64,000 nucleotides of DNA from the NCBI GenBank assembly GCA_027596075.1, contig JADGJC010000081.1, forward strand, positions 80,513-144,512, in the 5' to 3' direction. The position numbers were made by a program, and so were the translations under genes. Positions within the stretch are counted from its first letter, which is position 1. Each line of letters begins with the position of its first letter. The notes below the pieces were generated by a model. That model was given only the letters and a program-made list of their open reading frames with translations, did not search any database and was not told the origin of the DNA. The DNA is from Rhizophlyctis rosea. Taxonomy: Eukaryota > Chytridiomycota > Chytridiomycetes > Rhizophlyctidales > Rhizophlyctidaceae. Positions 52,507-64,000 of the stretch are shown piece by piece.

Positions 52507-53340
52507 CTCTTTGGCTGATGTTTCTGAGAAAGGCTGCCTTGGAAAAGGAGGTTGGTGTCTGGGATGGGGTTCTGTGGTTTGTTTCGAGAATGCGAAGCCA
52601 GTGAGTGGAGCACAGGGTGGAGCAAATTCACAACGGGTCTCAACAGCGTCTCAACACCATCTGACTTTGGGTCCTGGAACACCTGGCTAGCCCCTGGCTA
52701 TCGGCCAGAATTGCCTCGGTGGCTTAGTCCACGTCCAAAACCACGCAAAACCACATGGATTACATCATCATATGACGTGGCACGCATCAGTGTGACTGTC
52801 AACTGTGTGAGTCACGGGCCTGAACGTCCTTACCTATTTGGGTCAATTGGCCCAGTTCTTTAGATTCGAATGCATCGGTACTCTGTTAGCTTACACTTTC
52901 TCAACCTTCGCGCAAGCACAACGTACACCGTCCGAACAGTTGGTAAATGCATTCATTATAACAGCGCTGTGCACCATGAGGTTTAAGACTAGAGTATGGC
53001 ATCTTCTAATTCCTTCCAGTGTCGCGAGGGTCCTAGAGTTCCTAGTTTAGTTAGTTCCGAACTTCCCGACTTCCTCCTACTAGTCCCATTGTAACCGATA
53101 GCACAATCAATAGCATGTAAAGCAAAAGCTGAGCGAGACTTTCCCTGTTGTTTGTTCACACCATAACACCTAGTACATTTCCGGCAAGGCTCGATCAGGA
53201 TCGATCAATTTGAGAGCGTGGTGGTGCTCCGATTACGTCAGCGAATAACTTCTTGTCTTCTACCGATTTGCAAGTCTTCATATTCCTCAGACTACCTCAT
53301 TATTCCCTTGTGTTATTCCTTTCTTTCATGGAAGTACAGG
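52507..53340. other. Divergent promoter region
   Basis: Spacer between the methyltransferase (-) and the giant membrane-protein gene (+). Short frames only. No clear TATA element or repeated operator was seen. Confidence 0.45.
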
Positions 53341-56300
53341 ATGAGCACTGCAACAGATGCTCCCCAGCCATCGCAGGACGTGGCAGTGCGAGAGGGAGGA
53401 GGACGTGACAGCGAAAGTCCCTTGACTCCAGATGTAGAAAAAGCACGGAAGGCATTTCGAAGCGCTCGGACGATGTCCGATATGTCGCTTAGCTCCCTGT
53501 ATTCAAAACCAAAAGCATTAGCATCTTGGATGAGGGGAGGCAAAGCGTCGTCGAGACGTTCTAGCAACGCTAGTTCCGTGCACACCGCTGACGGTCAGTC
53601 AAACTCTCAACCAGCCTTTGCGGATGTAAAAACCTTTGATTCGCGCAAGGTTCGGAGCTGGGCGATGTTTCGTGGGACTGCTGCATTGGATCTGGTGACG
53701 GGGGCGGATGAGTGGAAGGGTGTTGATTTGCTAGTGGTTGGGTTTGACGAATTGAGACGAGTTCATCTTGGCATCGGTGGCGGGGAAGTTGATTCCGGAT
53801 GGCATGCCACTTCTGCCAGCACCGGCTCCCCCAATAGTATGTTCAGTACTTCGGGGGAGGGCAACGTGTGGTCCCCTCAGACCAAGCCGGCGCAATTTTC
53901 CGTGGGGGCGGAGTCCGATGCGGAAAGTGATATTTCGGTGAGTAGCGTGCTGCTTGGCACGCATGATCGCTTCCGAACTAATCTTATCAAAAGTCTGAGA
54001 TGCTCTCGACAGATATGCTTGTCCCTAACCACGACAGAAGAGGCAGCATCTTCAGCAATCACTCCGCACGTAGTACACACCTAACACCAATAGCACACGT
54101 TCGAAGCCAAAGCACCTCGGATCTTACAACGCCCTTCTCTCCCCTATCCCCTCGTGCTCCACCCAAGAGCAACCTTCGAATGTCCAAATCCTCAGAAACG
54201 CTCAATACGGCAAGCAAGCCCCGTTTTCCATGGATACCCCGCTCCCGCTCCTCTCTGTCCCTATCTCAACAAGGCCTCGTCTCACCATCCGCTCAAGCAA
54301 CTCCATCCTCCACCAGCTTCCGCCGCATCATAGCCGCCCGTGTGAAGTACCTAATTGCATCCATCGATTTGAATGCCCTGTACACTGTGTATGATGCGTC
54401 TCGTTCTGCCGGATCATCATTCACAACGTATGCAATGAAGTACTTGGCGGAAGGGTTGAAGGAGATGCCGTGCACACTTGCAGGCGTCCTTCTGACGGGA
54501 TTGAAGCCAGTAGCAGAAACGCGGTCAAGTGGTAATTCAGGACTGGTCAAATTTGTGGACGCACTGCGGGGAGAAAAGGAGGAAGGATGGAATGTGCCGG
54601 TGGTTTTGTTGGACGAGTATGGGTTGGAGATGTGGGCTGACGTGAGGGATAAAGTTAATGGTATATTGCTCGAGAACCTATTCTTCAAACCGGATGGGAC
54701 CGAGGTTGTCAGATTCGGGTGAGTTTTGCGCGAGGCTAGGGTCCGTAAGGAATTCTCGAATATGTTGTTTACAGCTACAACCTTTACAGACCAGACCGTG
54801 CTACCTTTGATGCTCTTACCAAGAAAGTTTCACTGGAGGTATCGCTGCGCATTGACTTTGTAGTCCTTGATCGCGAATCTCTCTCCATTCCATTACGCAC
54901 ATTGAGCGCTGCCATCATCCGGCGATATGTTCAATGGCATCGGGGTCTGAGCATTGTCGGATGGTATACGCGGCGGGAGGTCTCGGCCGACGGTGCATCG
55001 CGGCGTCCAAGCATCAAAGCCTTTGGCAATTTCGAGGAGCTATGTCCTATCGGCTTTGATGAGCTAGGAGACGATAGTATCTTCGAAATGGCCACACAAG
55101 CGGACATTGTGGAATGTCGGAACATGGTGCAGGATATCGTTGCCAGGATGCGAGCCACCGGTGTCACACCAGATGGGGTTGAGCGAAATATTTGGAAAGG
55201 ACTTCTTCATGAGCAAAGCGATATCCCGCGGGGTTGGGTGGATGATCTTGTTCCCAATTTGTTTGATAAGGATGTGGGAGCGTCGGTCATTGAGAAGACA
55301 ATGTTGAAAAAACCGAAGCCGCCTGATCCGCCGAGTTTTTACACTATTTCAGACGTTGTTGAGAGCATGAAGCATGTGGAAAGACCTTCCATTTCTGATA
55401 GAACAAGCGGTCGCGTGGAGGGACCTGTCAGTATGAACCATTTCGGGTACAGTTATGGCACCGGGCGGCGGAAAGAGGTCACAGCGGTTGTCACCGGCGT
55501 CATGTTTGACCTGCTGGAGAAGAACCTCCTTGCCTCTGCCCAAACCAATGTTGATGCTGGTGGTCGGCAGCAGCAATCAACACCAGAGTTCAGCTCCTTG
55601 TTGAACGTCCTGTCGCAAATATCTCAACATCCCACCAACGCAACCCGCTGGATACTGGGTCTATTCGGAACAGATAGGAAAAAGGAACTATTGAAGGGAT
55701 TGGTATCATTACGTGAAGGCCTGGACGCTGAACGCATCAAAGTATGGCTCCCCACAAAGGCAGCTTTCCAAACAGGAGTAAAGACGGATCTGCCTTACGA
55801 CAACATGTGGGGTATTGCGGAGGAGAAGGAGGGACGGTTGCATCTATTCATACAGAACACGATTCCGGATATATCTGAGGCGGTTTTGCATCTGTATTTC
55901 AAAGAGCGATTGGGATGGACAACCGGTGAATGTGTCCTTGTTGAAAGTCTTGTCAGGTGAGAAACCAGAGTGATTGTAGCGTCCTTGAATTGTTCTAACC
56001 GATCGTTGTCGTGTAGTGCTCAAAACCAAGCCAAATACGACATGCTCATAGCAATACCATCTCGAATGGTCGTCCAGGTGGAGCAATCTTGTCCATCGGT
56101 CCAGTTAGACTATGTCAGAGAAGAGCCACGAAAGCGCAAAACTCTGTGGACGGATGGTTACCTAACCGCGGATGGAGCAGGATATCTGATCAAGCTTGCC
56201 GAACATCTTTCCTTGCTTGCGGAATTTCGACTAATTCAACATGAACGTAAGTCTCATAACGCAAAGACTCTTTCTGACTCCATGACTAAGTGTTCCTCCT

Positions 56301-59300
56301 CTAGAGTATATGGATGAGATGAAAAGTGCAGCGGCAGAGGGATACGCATTTCGGACGAAACTGGAGGAGAAGATGGGGCTATTGGTTGGAGAGTGCACAC
56401 TGTCCATACAGGGCTCACAACGTCTCCTCAACTTCGCACGCGGCATAAGCTCAGAGATTCGCAAACGTGGCGGCGCCGTCCCGTCCAGTCCAATGCTAGG
56501 AGGACCAGTCGAAATGTGGGCACTCTGCTACTTATTCTCAGCATTCTGGAAAGCCTGTCGGTGGTGTGCATTCCAGGAGTTGGAGGTATCCCTTCAGAGT
56601 AAGAACCCGGCATTACTTCCAGAATCCGATCAGGCGGCAGTGAGCATTGAGATGACCACAACCGCCAGCACACTCGCCACAATCTTCGATTTGACGAGTT
56701 TGCAGCTTAGCTTAGCGCTGCACCCGAGGTTGCGGGAGAGGCTAAAACGTGAGCGACATGCGGTAGCCAAGGCGGCAGAACTTGATGCGCAAACTCCTTC
56801 GCTTGACAATGATGTCGAGGATTCGAGTACCATCGCATTTAAAAAGAGCATTGCCAATGCATACATTTTCGTTTATCCTATCCTGCTGGATATCATCCTC
56901 ATTTTGGCCATCGGGTGCGGGATCTTTGCAGGTGATGCGGGCCCCGTTGTGCAAGAGATTACTAGTTTGGTATTTTTAGGTAATGTGCCAAATGGACTTT
57001 ATGCTTAATGATTGGCCGACACTGACCTGTTGCCTGTGTAGTAATGTTCCCAATCATTGGGGCAGTTATCAATTCAATCGGGAGGAGTGTCACTTATTAC
57101 TTCTATCAGAAGAGCATTCCTCTCATGATCGCCACATTCTATCGACGGCTGACGGCCGCTATTGTCATTTTCACCTTTTGGGGATTGGTTTTGGGCATTG
57201 TAACATATTTTACGAAGAAGGATCCTGTATATGCAATTTTTGCTTTTTTGTATGCTGTTGCTTTTGCGTAAGTGTTCAATTACTGCCTCCAAACCCATTC
57301 ACTGGCCCGCTCACACTTGTTCTTTTCCATTTTAGGTTCTACATGTTGTTTTTCTCCACACTGTTGATTCTACGTAACCCCGATGACTACTTCTACAAAT
57401 CGGCAGGCCCTATTGCCGTCTTGAAAAGTGTTGCTCTGTTGGTGGTGAACGCCTTCATCGTCAGTTTCGTAGTGCTCGATGACGACTTTGCGGTTCCTCA
57501 CCGGGAGCTCCTGGTTTGGGGATTGTATATAGCCTGTTTGTTTATAGCTACTGGATATATGTTATTCTGTTTCACGCGGATCACCGCCGAATACCTTCGC
57601 TGGCCAAAAGCCGTCTCGGTTACCCCCAAAAGCGAAATTTTGGCGCTTTACGAGAAGATTGAACCTCGGCCGACCAGCACAGTGGAGAGCGATGTAGAGA
57701 AGTTGGGCCGGATGAAACGAAGATGGGAACGGTCGGCGACGGAATGGTTTAGTAGTGAAATGCTGAGCGCCTTGCGGGACGTGACCGGGACGGCAGATCT
57801 GGATCCTATAGTGCGGAGTAGAGCCAGTCAGTGGTTCTGGGAGAACATGCTTATGAAATGGTTTTTGGAACGCTCTGGGATTGAAGCACCCAAAGCCTTC
57901 TCTTCAGAGTGGGACGGGGTACTCAGACAGGGCCTTGCAGAGTTGAAGAAGAAGTTCCAAGTTGAGAAGATGAATCGGGGGGACATCCTTTTCGCGAATG
58001 AGTGGCCAGCAATTACTTTCGGATTTTTGTACTTCGTGTTGATCTTCGCTGATCGATGGAGTATCCTTCTTGTGTCAGGCAAAGCGGTATCCTTCTTCCC
58101 CACTGAGCAGATTAGTGACGAGTACATGTACGGCGGCCTGACCAGTGTTATATTTTTGCTGCTTGCTTCGGGGTTGTTGGAGCTAACCCTGACGCGATTC
58201 TACACTGCACACCGACGAATCTCCATGACCACGCTGGCCGAAAGTAAGACCCCGACAGATGTTTTTGAGCGGTACCGACAGTCACTTCAGAGATTATACA
58301 ACAAGGAGCTGGGCATATTTGTATTATATGCGATGCCTATCTTCATCATTACAACTGGAGCCCTCAGCATCTATGCCTGGTATACCCGATTGTACTACAT
58401 CCTGCAAGTGTATTTTATCTCGGCAATAGGTTACGTCGGGCTCCTAGTCGGCTTGTTCCAAAAGCTTTTCATTGCTCAACAAGAATCTTTGGTTAACACT
58501 TGGTTAGCGGTGGGCAACGTTGTCAGTATCGCGGGGACCGGTGCTGCTATTCTCTTGTTTGAAGAAGATGAATACGGAATATTTGCTGGTGCGGTCTGCG
58601 GATGGCTCTTTGCCTTTGCTTGTATTGGATCTCGCTATTTTGAAAAACACCAGAGCGTTCATTATCGAGTTCAAATTAGTAAGTGGAGTGAGATTTTCCG
58701 TACGAGATTGGAACTGATCAAATGTCAATGTAGCTCCTGCTTTGACATCTTCGGGTCAACGTCTGATTGGACAGAAGCATAATGATGCAATAGAAGAAGC
58801 GCGTAATCAATATGCACAATCTTTATACTCCGCCCGGAAGAAGCCCATGCACCCGGGATCTCCGGTCGGTCAGCGCATCAAAGATTATCTCGAATCCGCC
58901 GCCGACATGGTATCACTCATGCCACCAAACCACATCTTTCAAACCGCCCTATCCGTCTCCCGCTCCCTCATGGTGGTGATATCGAACAGGTTTGGAAATA
59001 AAGAAGTCCTCGTTTACAAGATGAAGGATCTGTTGCAATCCGGGGGGTGCAGCTACTCGGCCATTTCCGTGCAGCATACAGGACAGAAGAAGACAAATCG
59101 CCAGGAACTTCATGTTTTTGTGTCGCCATTGACTGGGGCAACGGATGCACCGGAACTGGAGGGTACCATTCTTGCGGAGGCGCTTGTTCATGAATTCGTT
59201 GAAAGTGGCGGTCTATCTCACGCTAGTGGATGTGTGGCCGAATGCGTTTTGGCGGCGTGTGGGCCTCAGCATCGTCAGGATGGGGCAGGAGTTGCGGATG

Positions 59301-62300
59301 TGATTCCAGAGCGCATCAAAATGCAAATTCGTGCAATGGGACATCATGAAAAGCAGGCCATTAGACTGAGGACCCGGGAGATGTTGATCGAAAAGACCTC
59401 ATTCGGCGTGGAGGTTGATTGTCGATGGCACAGGGAAGGTGGAATGCTACCGGAAGATCGGCAGTTTATGGTTCAGTTGGCGAAGATCTGGTGGGCGGTA
59501 TTTGAAGAAGTTCATAATGTAGGTTCACTGTAGCTTGTTGACCAATCTAGAGACCCACGCATTGACTCGCACGTTATATATATTAGACAACATTTTTTCC
59601 ATCTCACTTCGCCGAATTTGTGTCCACCGCGCCACAGAGTTTGTTATCAATCATACGAGGCAAAGGTCCGCCCAAAGCGTTCACGGACATTAAAACACAT
59701 GCATCACAATCCATCATCTTGGCGGCACTTGCAGTCAGTATACAAAAATTTTGTGCGGAACAATCATCTCCTCGGATACGCCATTCGCCTTTACGCACCT
59801 CCCTTTCCGAAACGTTTGCAACACAACCGCCATTTTGGAGGCGGCTCTTCCATGCCGCTCTCAACAGCAGGGTTTACATTTACCTCGCCCTCATAGCCGA
59901 CCCCCGTCTTGGACGCGAACTTTCACATCACCCACCTCTACCCCTCCGCCTTCCCTTGGCCCTCCTTCACAAATTCACCCGGTTTCTCCTCACCGCTATG
60001 CATGATCATTTGCTCCACACTCAAAACCACAGTGTCAACCTCATGCTGAAAGAGATGAATCGCGGATTACGTCGCATCCACCATATCGGGGATGGCGGGG
60101 GCCATGCAGTCACGGTTGAGACGTATCATGGAGTCATGTACACCACGATTGGGGTTGTACGGGACAGCGCCACTGACGGCCAAGAAGAAGAAGGTCGAAG
60201 CAAAGATGGCGGATATGTAATAGTTGATCGGTATAAAATCACCGGTGCAAAACCTGCCAACTGGAAACCAGGTCCTGGCGCTGAATGCGTTGGCAGAGGC
60301 TTTTACCGGCGCGTTGAGGGAGGAATGAATTTACGATTGTCACACGAAGAAATCCTCAACGCTATAGGAGAAGTGATGAGAACACACATTTACAAGTACA
60401 CGGATGAGGGAAAGAAGGAGGATAGGATCCCATTTGCCAGATTCATTTTTGAAGGACGCGTGGATGCTGATCAATGGTTAGCGGGACAGTACACACAGTC
60501 CAAAGCGCTTCAGGTACAAACACTTACGAAGAAAGGAAACGATGTAGTCGTTACAGAGTCGGTGTGGAGTACGTTACATAAGCATACGAGGGAGCCAGCT
60601 AGAATCAATGCAACACATACATATATGGAGAAGGACCCTGAAGGTGCCCAGATATCCGCTCAATTCCGAGCAAGCCTACCAGTACCTTGGACTATGACGG
60701 TACACTATGCACGGCTGTCGAAAGGGAACGGTGTCAGACCAACACAAATTGACTACTCAGAGGAGCCGGACGACGTGCAGTACACAACAAGATACGACTA
60801 CTCCCATCCAAAGCACGTTCAAATTAGTACCGTAAAGTTCCCAATTGGAGAGCCTGACGCGGCTCTCAAAGCTCCAACTCCGACTGCAATATCCGAAGAC
60901 GTATACGGCGTAATCTTTGAACCTTCTCCGCCCTCACTATTCGAAAGCTCTGACTTCTACATCTCCGGCATGAAGTCCGTTTCCTTCCGACGCTGGTCTT
61001 GGCGATTCCCATTCGTCAGCCTCGAACGTAAATGGTTCTATGACCAGGCTTACACAGCACTTCGCAAACGGGAGAACTTGTGGGCGTCCTGGCGTCGCGG
61101 GGAACTGGCTGGAGTATTCGCCATGGAGCTGGATGAGCGCTTCTTGCGTGATGAACCCTTGTTGAAAGCATATTGGCGGAAACGTGATTTTGGTGATGTG
61201 AAGGGTGCGAAGGCGGTTCTCAAGGATAATAAGCAGAAGCTGAACGCGGAACTGCAAGTGACGGATCGGCCACTTACGAGAACACATTTGCAAATCCGGT
61301 ACTCGGATCTTTATGTGCTGGGGGTTGGAGGAGATGCGCATAAAGTGTTTGCGGGACCGGATGCAGAAGAGGACAAAGGAGAGCTCATGGCAAAAGCAGC
61401 TTTGGCAAGATCTCAAACAGTGTCGTCCAACTACCTGCAACTTGTCAACGTAGACAGCGGCACATGGCCGACATCCGGTGGAGGAGTAGGTTCATGTCGT
61501 CGTGACCTGATCGCCGGCCTTACCCGATTCCGGTGGAGCGCAATCGCCGAAATTGGCACGGCGGAGCTCGTTCAACAAGATTACCCCATTGAGCAACACA
61601 TCAACTCCATCATCTACTTACCGCTGTGGGATGTGGACTTTGGCAATCCCAGCGAGAACGTGTACCGCACCATTCCCTACCAGACTCTCAACCTGAAGGC
61701 CCGAAATACGACCACCCACGTCGTGAACGAGACATTCGTTCCCTTAATTAAGAAGCTGATTGAAGGATGCTTGAAGACCGAAATCAAGGAAGATGAGATT
61801 GATGGGTTCGTGGATATGTTTGTCGGGTTGCATCACTTCTTTGCTGGATATGATTGGGTGCAAGCATGGGACCACGTTGCAACACAGGAGGCTTGGGTAA
61901 CAACTTGGTTGAACGGAGGGTGGGAGTTGTGGAAGACGGGGCAGTTGGTGGATATCGAAACTCCCACATTACGTCATATAGAGATGCTGTATGACTTGAT
62001 AGCAAGACTGTTGCTGCCTTTGACGGTGAAGATCCCTAAACTCCCCGTAATTCATTCGTCGCATCATGGCGTTCAGGCGGTGATTGGCGTTATAGCGAAA
62101 CGGATTTATGGAAGCACATTCGTAGTCTGGGATCACGGCATTTTGTGGAGAGAGAGGTTGTTTGCACTGTGTTTTGATGAGAACATGCCAAGATTTGTGC
62201 AGATTGGGTTTGCGGGGTTGACCAGGCTGGTCACGAGAATCGTTTTTGCCAAGTAAGTCATAGAAGACGGATATTTCCATTGTGACATCATGGCTGACGC

Positions 62301-63261
62301 TTTCTTCAGCGCCGACTGTATTACACCATGCACGAGCATCCAAAATGTCGCATGGGAAGCTTGGCTCGGTGGAGGTAGGACAACTTCTCGATTCGTCGTC
62401 ACGATTCTGTATATATTAAACATAATTTTTGATTGACCACCAGGCAAATACAACTCCCTCTCCGCCTCACACTCAATTTTCACACGCACGACGCCCGTCC
62501 TGAACGGCATGGATGTCACCAAGTTCAAACCCAATCCCTCCGCAACGCCCCCAACACCAACAGCCATCATGCTCTCCCACATCTCGCCGGTCAAAGACGT
62601 CCTCAACGCTATTTCAGCCGCCAACATCCTCATCAATACTTTCCACCTCACGTCCTACCAGCTCCACATCTACGGCTCCGTTGACAAAGATCCTTCATAC
62701 ACTGCGGAATGTGAACGCGCCATCGCCAATTGGGGCCTTGCAGACAAGGTTATCATGAAAGGGTTGGGAAGTCCAAGCAAGGTGCTGCCGACAGGATGGG
62801 TGTTTGTCAATTCATCAATCACGGAAGGTCTGCCGCTGGCATTGGGAGAAGCTGGATTGTGTGGACTGCCGGTTGTATGTACAGATGTCGGAGGCAGTAG
62901 GGAAGTTATTTGGGATGTGAGAACTGGAGAAGTGTGCGGTGCGATAGTTCCGCCCAGTAAGCCGATGCAGCTGGCGTTAGCGCAATTGAGGGTGATGGCT
63001 GTTGCGGATGGGGTTGGGAAGTGGGTAGAGGGTGGAGTTGAGGACGTCACGCTTGACTCGCTGCTGGTGAAACAAGGAGCGTTAGAGAAAAGAGTAATGG
63101 ACCCAGATGTTGGGAGGGTCAGACGTGAAATCGGAATGAGGTTGCGGGAAAGGATCATGAGCGTATTTTCTATCAAGCGGTATTGGAGGGAGCATGAGCA
63201 AGTTTGTTGGCTAGGTCCGCTATACGAGAAACAGCTTCAGGTAGCTGAGGCTGTGAAGTAA
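53341..63261 (+). CDS. Giant multipass membrane protein: PelG-like transporter part fused to PelF-like GT4 glycosyltransferase
   Basis: Eleven exons: 53341-53926, 54013-54718, 54775-55956, 56017-56246, 56305-56979, 57042-57267, 57336-58678, 58734-59518, 59587-62252, 62310-62374 and 62444-63261. They total 9282 nt, exactly 3094 codons (3093 residues). Residues 1-250 are Ser-rich and disordered; about 260-1080 is cytosolic with alternating strands and helices (VVLLDEYGLEMW, VNGILLENLFF, LRIDFVVLDRES). From about 1085 to 1640 there are about 12 membrane helices split 6+6 by a 140-residue loop. Helix 7 reads FGFLYFVLIFADRWSILL, like the 'WADK' helix of PelG. A cytosolic part of unknown fold (1650-2650) follows. 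The last 400 residues are GT-B: HSSHHGVQAVIGVIAKRIYG, FVVWDHGILWRERL, NGMDVTKFKPNP, SITEGLPLALGEAGLCG and PVVCTDVGGSREVI. A polysaccharide-making and -exporting role is inferred; the first donor is the weakest junction. Confidence 0.8.
56824..58660 (+). other. Twelve-helix membrane region within the giant protein (PelG-like)
   Basis: Hydrophobic segments in order: IFVYPILLDIILILAIGCG; SLVFLVMFPIIGAVI; AAIVIFTFWGLVLGIVTYF; FAFLYAVAFAFYMLFFSTLL; SVALLVVNAFIVSFVVL; LYIACLFIATGYMLFCF. A charged loop follows, then TFGFLYFVLIFADRW; SVIFLLLASGLLEL; FVLYAMPIFIITTGALSIY; YFISAIGYVGLLVGLF; LAVGNVVSIAGTGAAILLF; GAVCGWLFAFACIGS. Count and 6+6 split suit a MOP-superfamily flippase. The PelG match rests on helix 7 and on the charged FERYRQSLQRLYNKE segment after helix 8. 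Confidence 0.5.
62030..63240 (+). other. GT4 (GT-B) glycosyltransferase domain within the giant protein (PelF/DUF3492-like)
   Basis: The acceptor-side half (from HSSHHGVQAVIG, with WDHGILWRERL) parallels the HS..TG(Y/V)..L..A..G.P....EHGIY..ER pattern of PelF. The donor side carries NGMDVTKF and the E-x7-E type loop ITEGLPLALGEAG that binds the nucleotide sugar in GT4 enzymes. The two Glu are present, so the domain looks catalytically competent. Confidence 0.65.
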
Positions 63262-63922
63262 CCGCGTATGATAAGTAGTGAACGTTGTACATAGAATGAT
63301 GAATTTATAGGGATCTGGGAAACATGGAATCCCCCGACTGTGTGCCACTTATCATCCTCCCTCCCCCTACCCGTCCCCCCTCTGCACCCATTCCCTACCA
63401 ATAATCACTGTTATCATGCACTCAGGGTCCTCCGCTTGGTCGTGAATTTACGACTAGTACAAAGTCTTACCTCTGGGCTCATGAACATGGACTTCAACGG
63501 GTGCCCATCTTTGGTGCACCGGCTTGTAATTTTTCACTCCAGGACCCACATAATGACTCTGATGATTTTGCACCAACAACACACTCCCAACCTCCGACAA
63601 CAACCCCTTCGTCGCACTCCTTCTGACGGATAGTCTTGGAATTTTGTCATGACATCCAGACTTCAAAGTTCACAAAAAGTTCAAACATGCGCACTTCATG
63701 GGCAGTACATGACATATGTGTCCTTGAATCCGTATCGGTTTTGATCCCCATTCGATGTTCGTCGCGCGTTCGCCACAAGCTCGACTCTTCTTTGATACGA
63801 AGAAGGCGTACTTCATCGTCGTCATTCAAGTGATTGGCAAGTTGAAACAGAAATTGATAGGGTTCTGGAAGGTGTGTCGCTTAATGAAGCTTTAGTTTTT
63901 TCCGTCGATTAGCTTTGGTGTG
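63262..63922. other. Spacer after the giant gene
   Basis: 3' UTR and unresolved sequence. One minus-strand piece looks protein-like and is listed separately. Confidence 0.35.
63471..63655 (-). CDS. Candidate internal exon of an unknown minus-strand gene
   Basis: The frame reads KIPRLSVRRSATKGLLSEVG then SVLLVQNHQSHYVGPGVKNY and QRWAPVEVHVHEPRG, followed by a GTAAGA donor at 63470. The amino-acid pattern looks like real protein, but neither the upstream exon (the MNDDDEVRLLRIKEESSLW frame near 63829 is one candidate) nor the downstream exon can be fixed, and the sequence end is 350 bp away. Confidence 0.25.
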
Positions 63923-64000
63923 GGGGGGGGCCCCCCCCCCCCCCCCGCGCGCGGGCGGGGCGCGGGGGGGGGGGGGGGGGGGGGTGGGTGGAGGTGGGGG
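63923..64000. repeat. Poly-G/poly-C homopolymer end, probable sequencing artefact
   Basis: The last 78 bases are runs of G and C with a few GC steps and TGGG. This is unlike anything else in a window of mixed composition. It most likely marks a contig end with low-quality bases rather than a telomere or a real repeat. Confidence 0.8.

Noticed and set aside
56983..58782. 599-codon frame as a separate gene
   Set aside because: It reads through the intron before 57042 and past the exon ending at 58678; splice phases join it with upstream and downstream exons of the giant protein.
59620..62256. 878-codon frame as a separate glycosyltransferase gene
   Set aside because: Its first residues continue from the exon ending at 59518 through a phase-0 intron with consensus ends, and there is no promoter space; it is exon 9 of the giant gene.
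63300..64000. Telomere at the right end
   Set aside because: No TTAGGG-type repeats; the G/C runs are homopolymers without a telomeric unit.

Overview
The window looks like nuclear DNA of a flagellated (zoosporic) fungus, most likely a saprotrophic chytrid. It is dense in protein genes with short spliceosomal introns (mostly 40-110 nt, GT..AG). It carries a CEP290 (ciliary transition-zone) gene, which only cilium-bearing lineages keep. It also carries fungal genes: a GT4 trehalose phosphorylase, GCN2, UBC8, SER2, an Ato/GPR1-FUN34-YaaH transporter and a CBM1-tagged GH43. No tRNA, rRNA, CRISPR array or intact transposon was recognised.

Layout. 1-2.6 kb: 3' part of an endosomal-type Na+/H+ exchanger (+). 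3.9-6.8 kb: trehalose phosphorylase (+). 6.8-8.4 kb: spacer with a 22-bp perfect inverted repeat. 8.4-9.3 kb: ZNF830/CCDC16-like protein (+). 9.5-16.1 kb: GCN2 eIF2-alpha kinase (-). 16.4-17.9 kb: coiled-coil protein (+). 18.1-19.5 kb: secreted CBM1-GH43 exo-beta-1,3-galactanase (-). 20.0-21.5 kb: unknown protein (+). 22.2-23.0 kb: UBC8/UBE2H-type E2 (+). 23.8-26.2 kb: a phosphoserine phosphatase with an N-terminal SPX domain (+). 26.9-28.0 kb: acetate-transporter family protein (+), followed by a 114-bp tandem duplication. 28.8-29.6 kb: unknown basic protein (-). 30.3-31.4 kb: secreted LPMO-like protein (+). 31.7-42.1 kb: CEP290 (-). 42.5-44.1 kb: PAS-kinase-like Ser/Thr kinase (-). 44.1-51.2 kb: gene-poor accessory stretch with small unknown genes, decayed coding fragments and diverged duplications. 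51.2-52.5 kb: Rv2258c-type methyltransferase (-). 53.3-63.3 kb: an 11-exon gene for a 3,093-residue membrane protein (+). 63.3-64.0 kb: spacer ending in G/C homopolymers that look artefactual.

Biology. The genes are not a single operon-like system. Several fit a flagellated, polysaccharide-degrading, nutrient-sensing fungus: CEP290 for the zoospore cilium; CBM1-GH43 and the LPMO-like protein for plant polysaccharide; GCN2, PAS-kinase-like, UBC8 and SPX-SER2 for nutrient signalling.

The two most notable genes are fusions. (1) SPX-ACT-SerB (23756-26165) would place an inositol-pyrophosphate/phosphate sensor on the last step of serine synthesis. (2) The giant protein at 53341-63261 joins about 12 membrane helices resembling the PelG flippase to a C-terminal PelF/DUF3492-like GT4 glycosyltransferase. 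It is a candidate one-polypeptide Pel-like polysaccharide synthase/exporter in a eukaryote. Exon models for both genes were checked by hand for splice-site phase and give totals divisible by three. The PelG and PelF assignments rest on motif resemblance by eye, not on a search.
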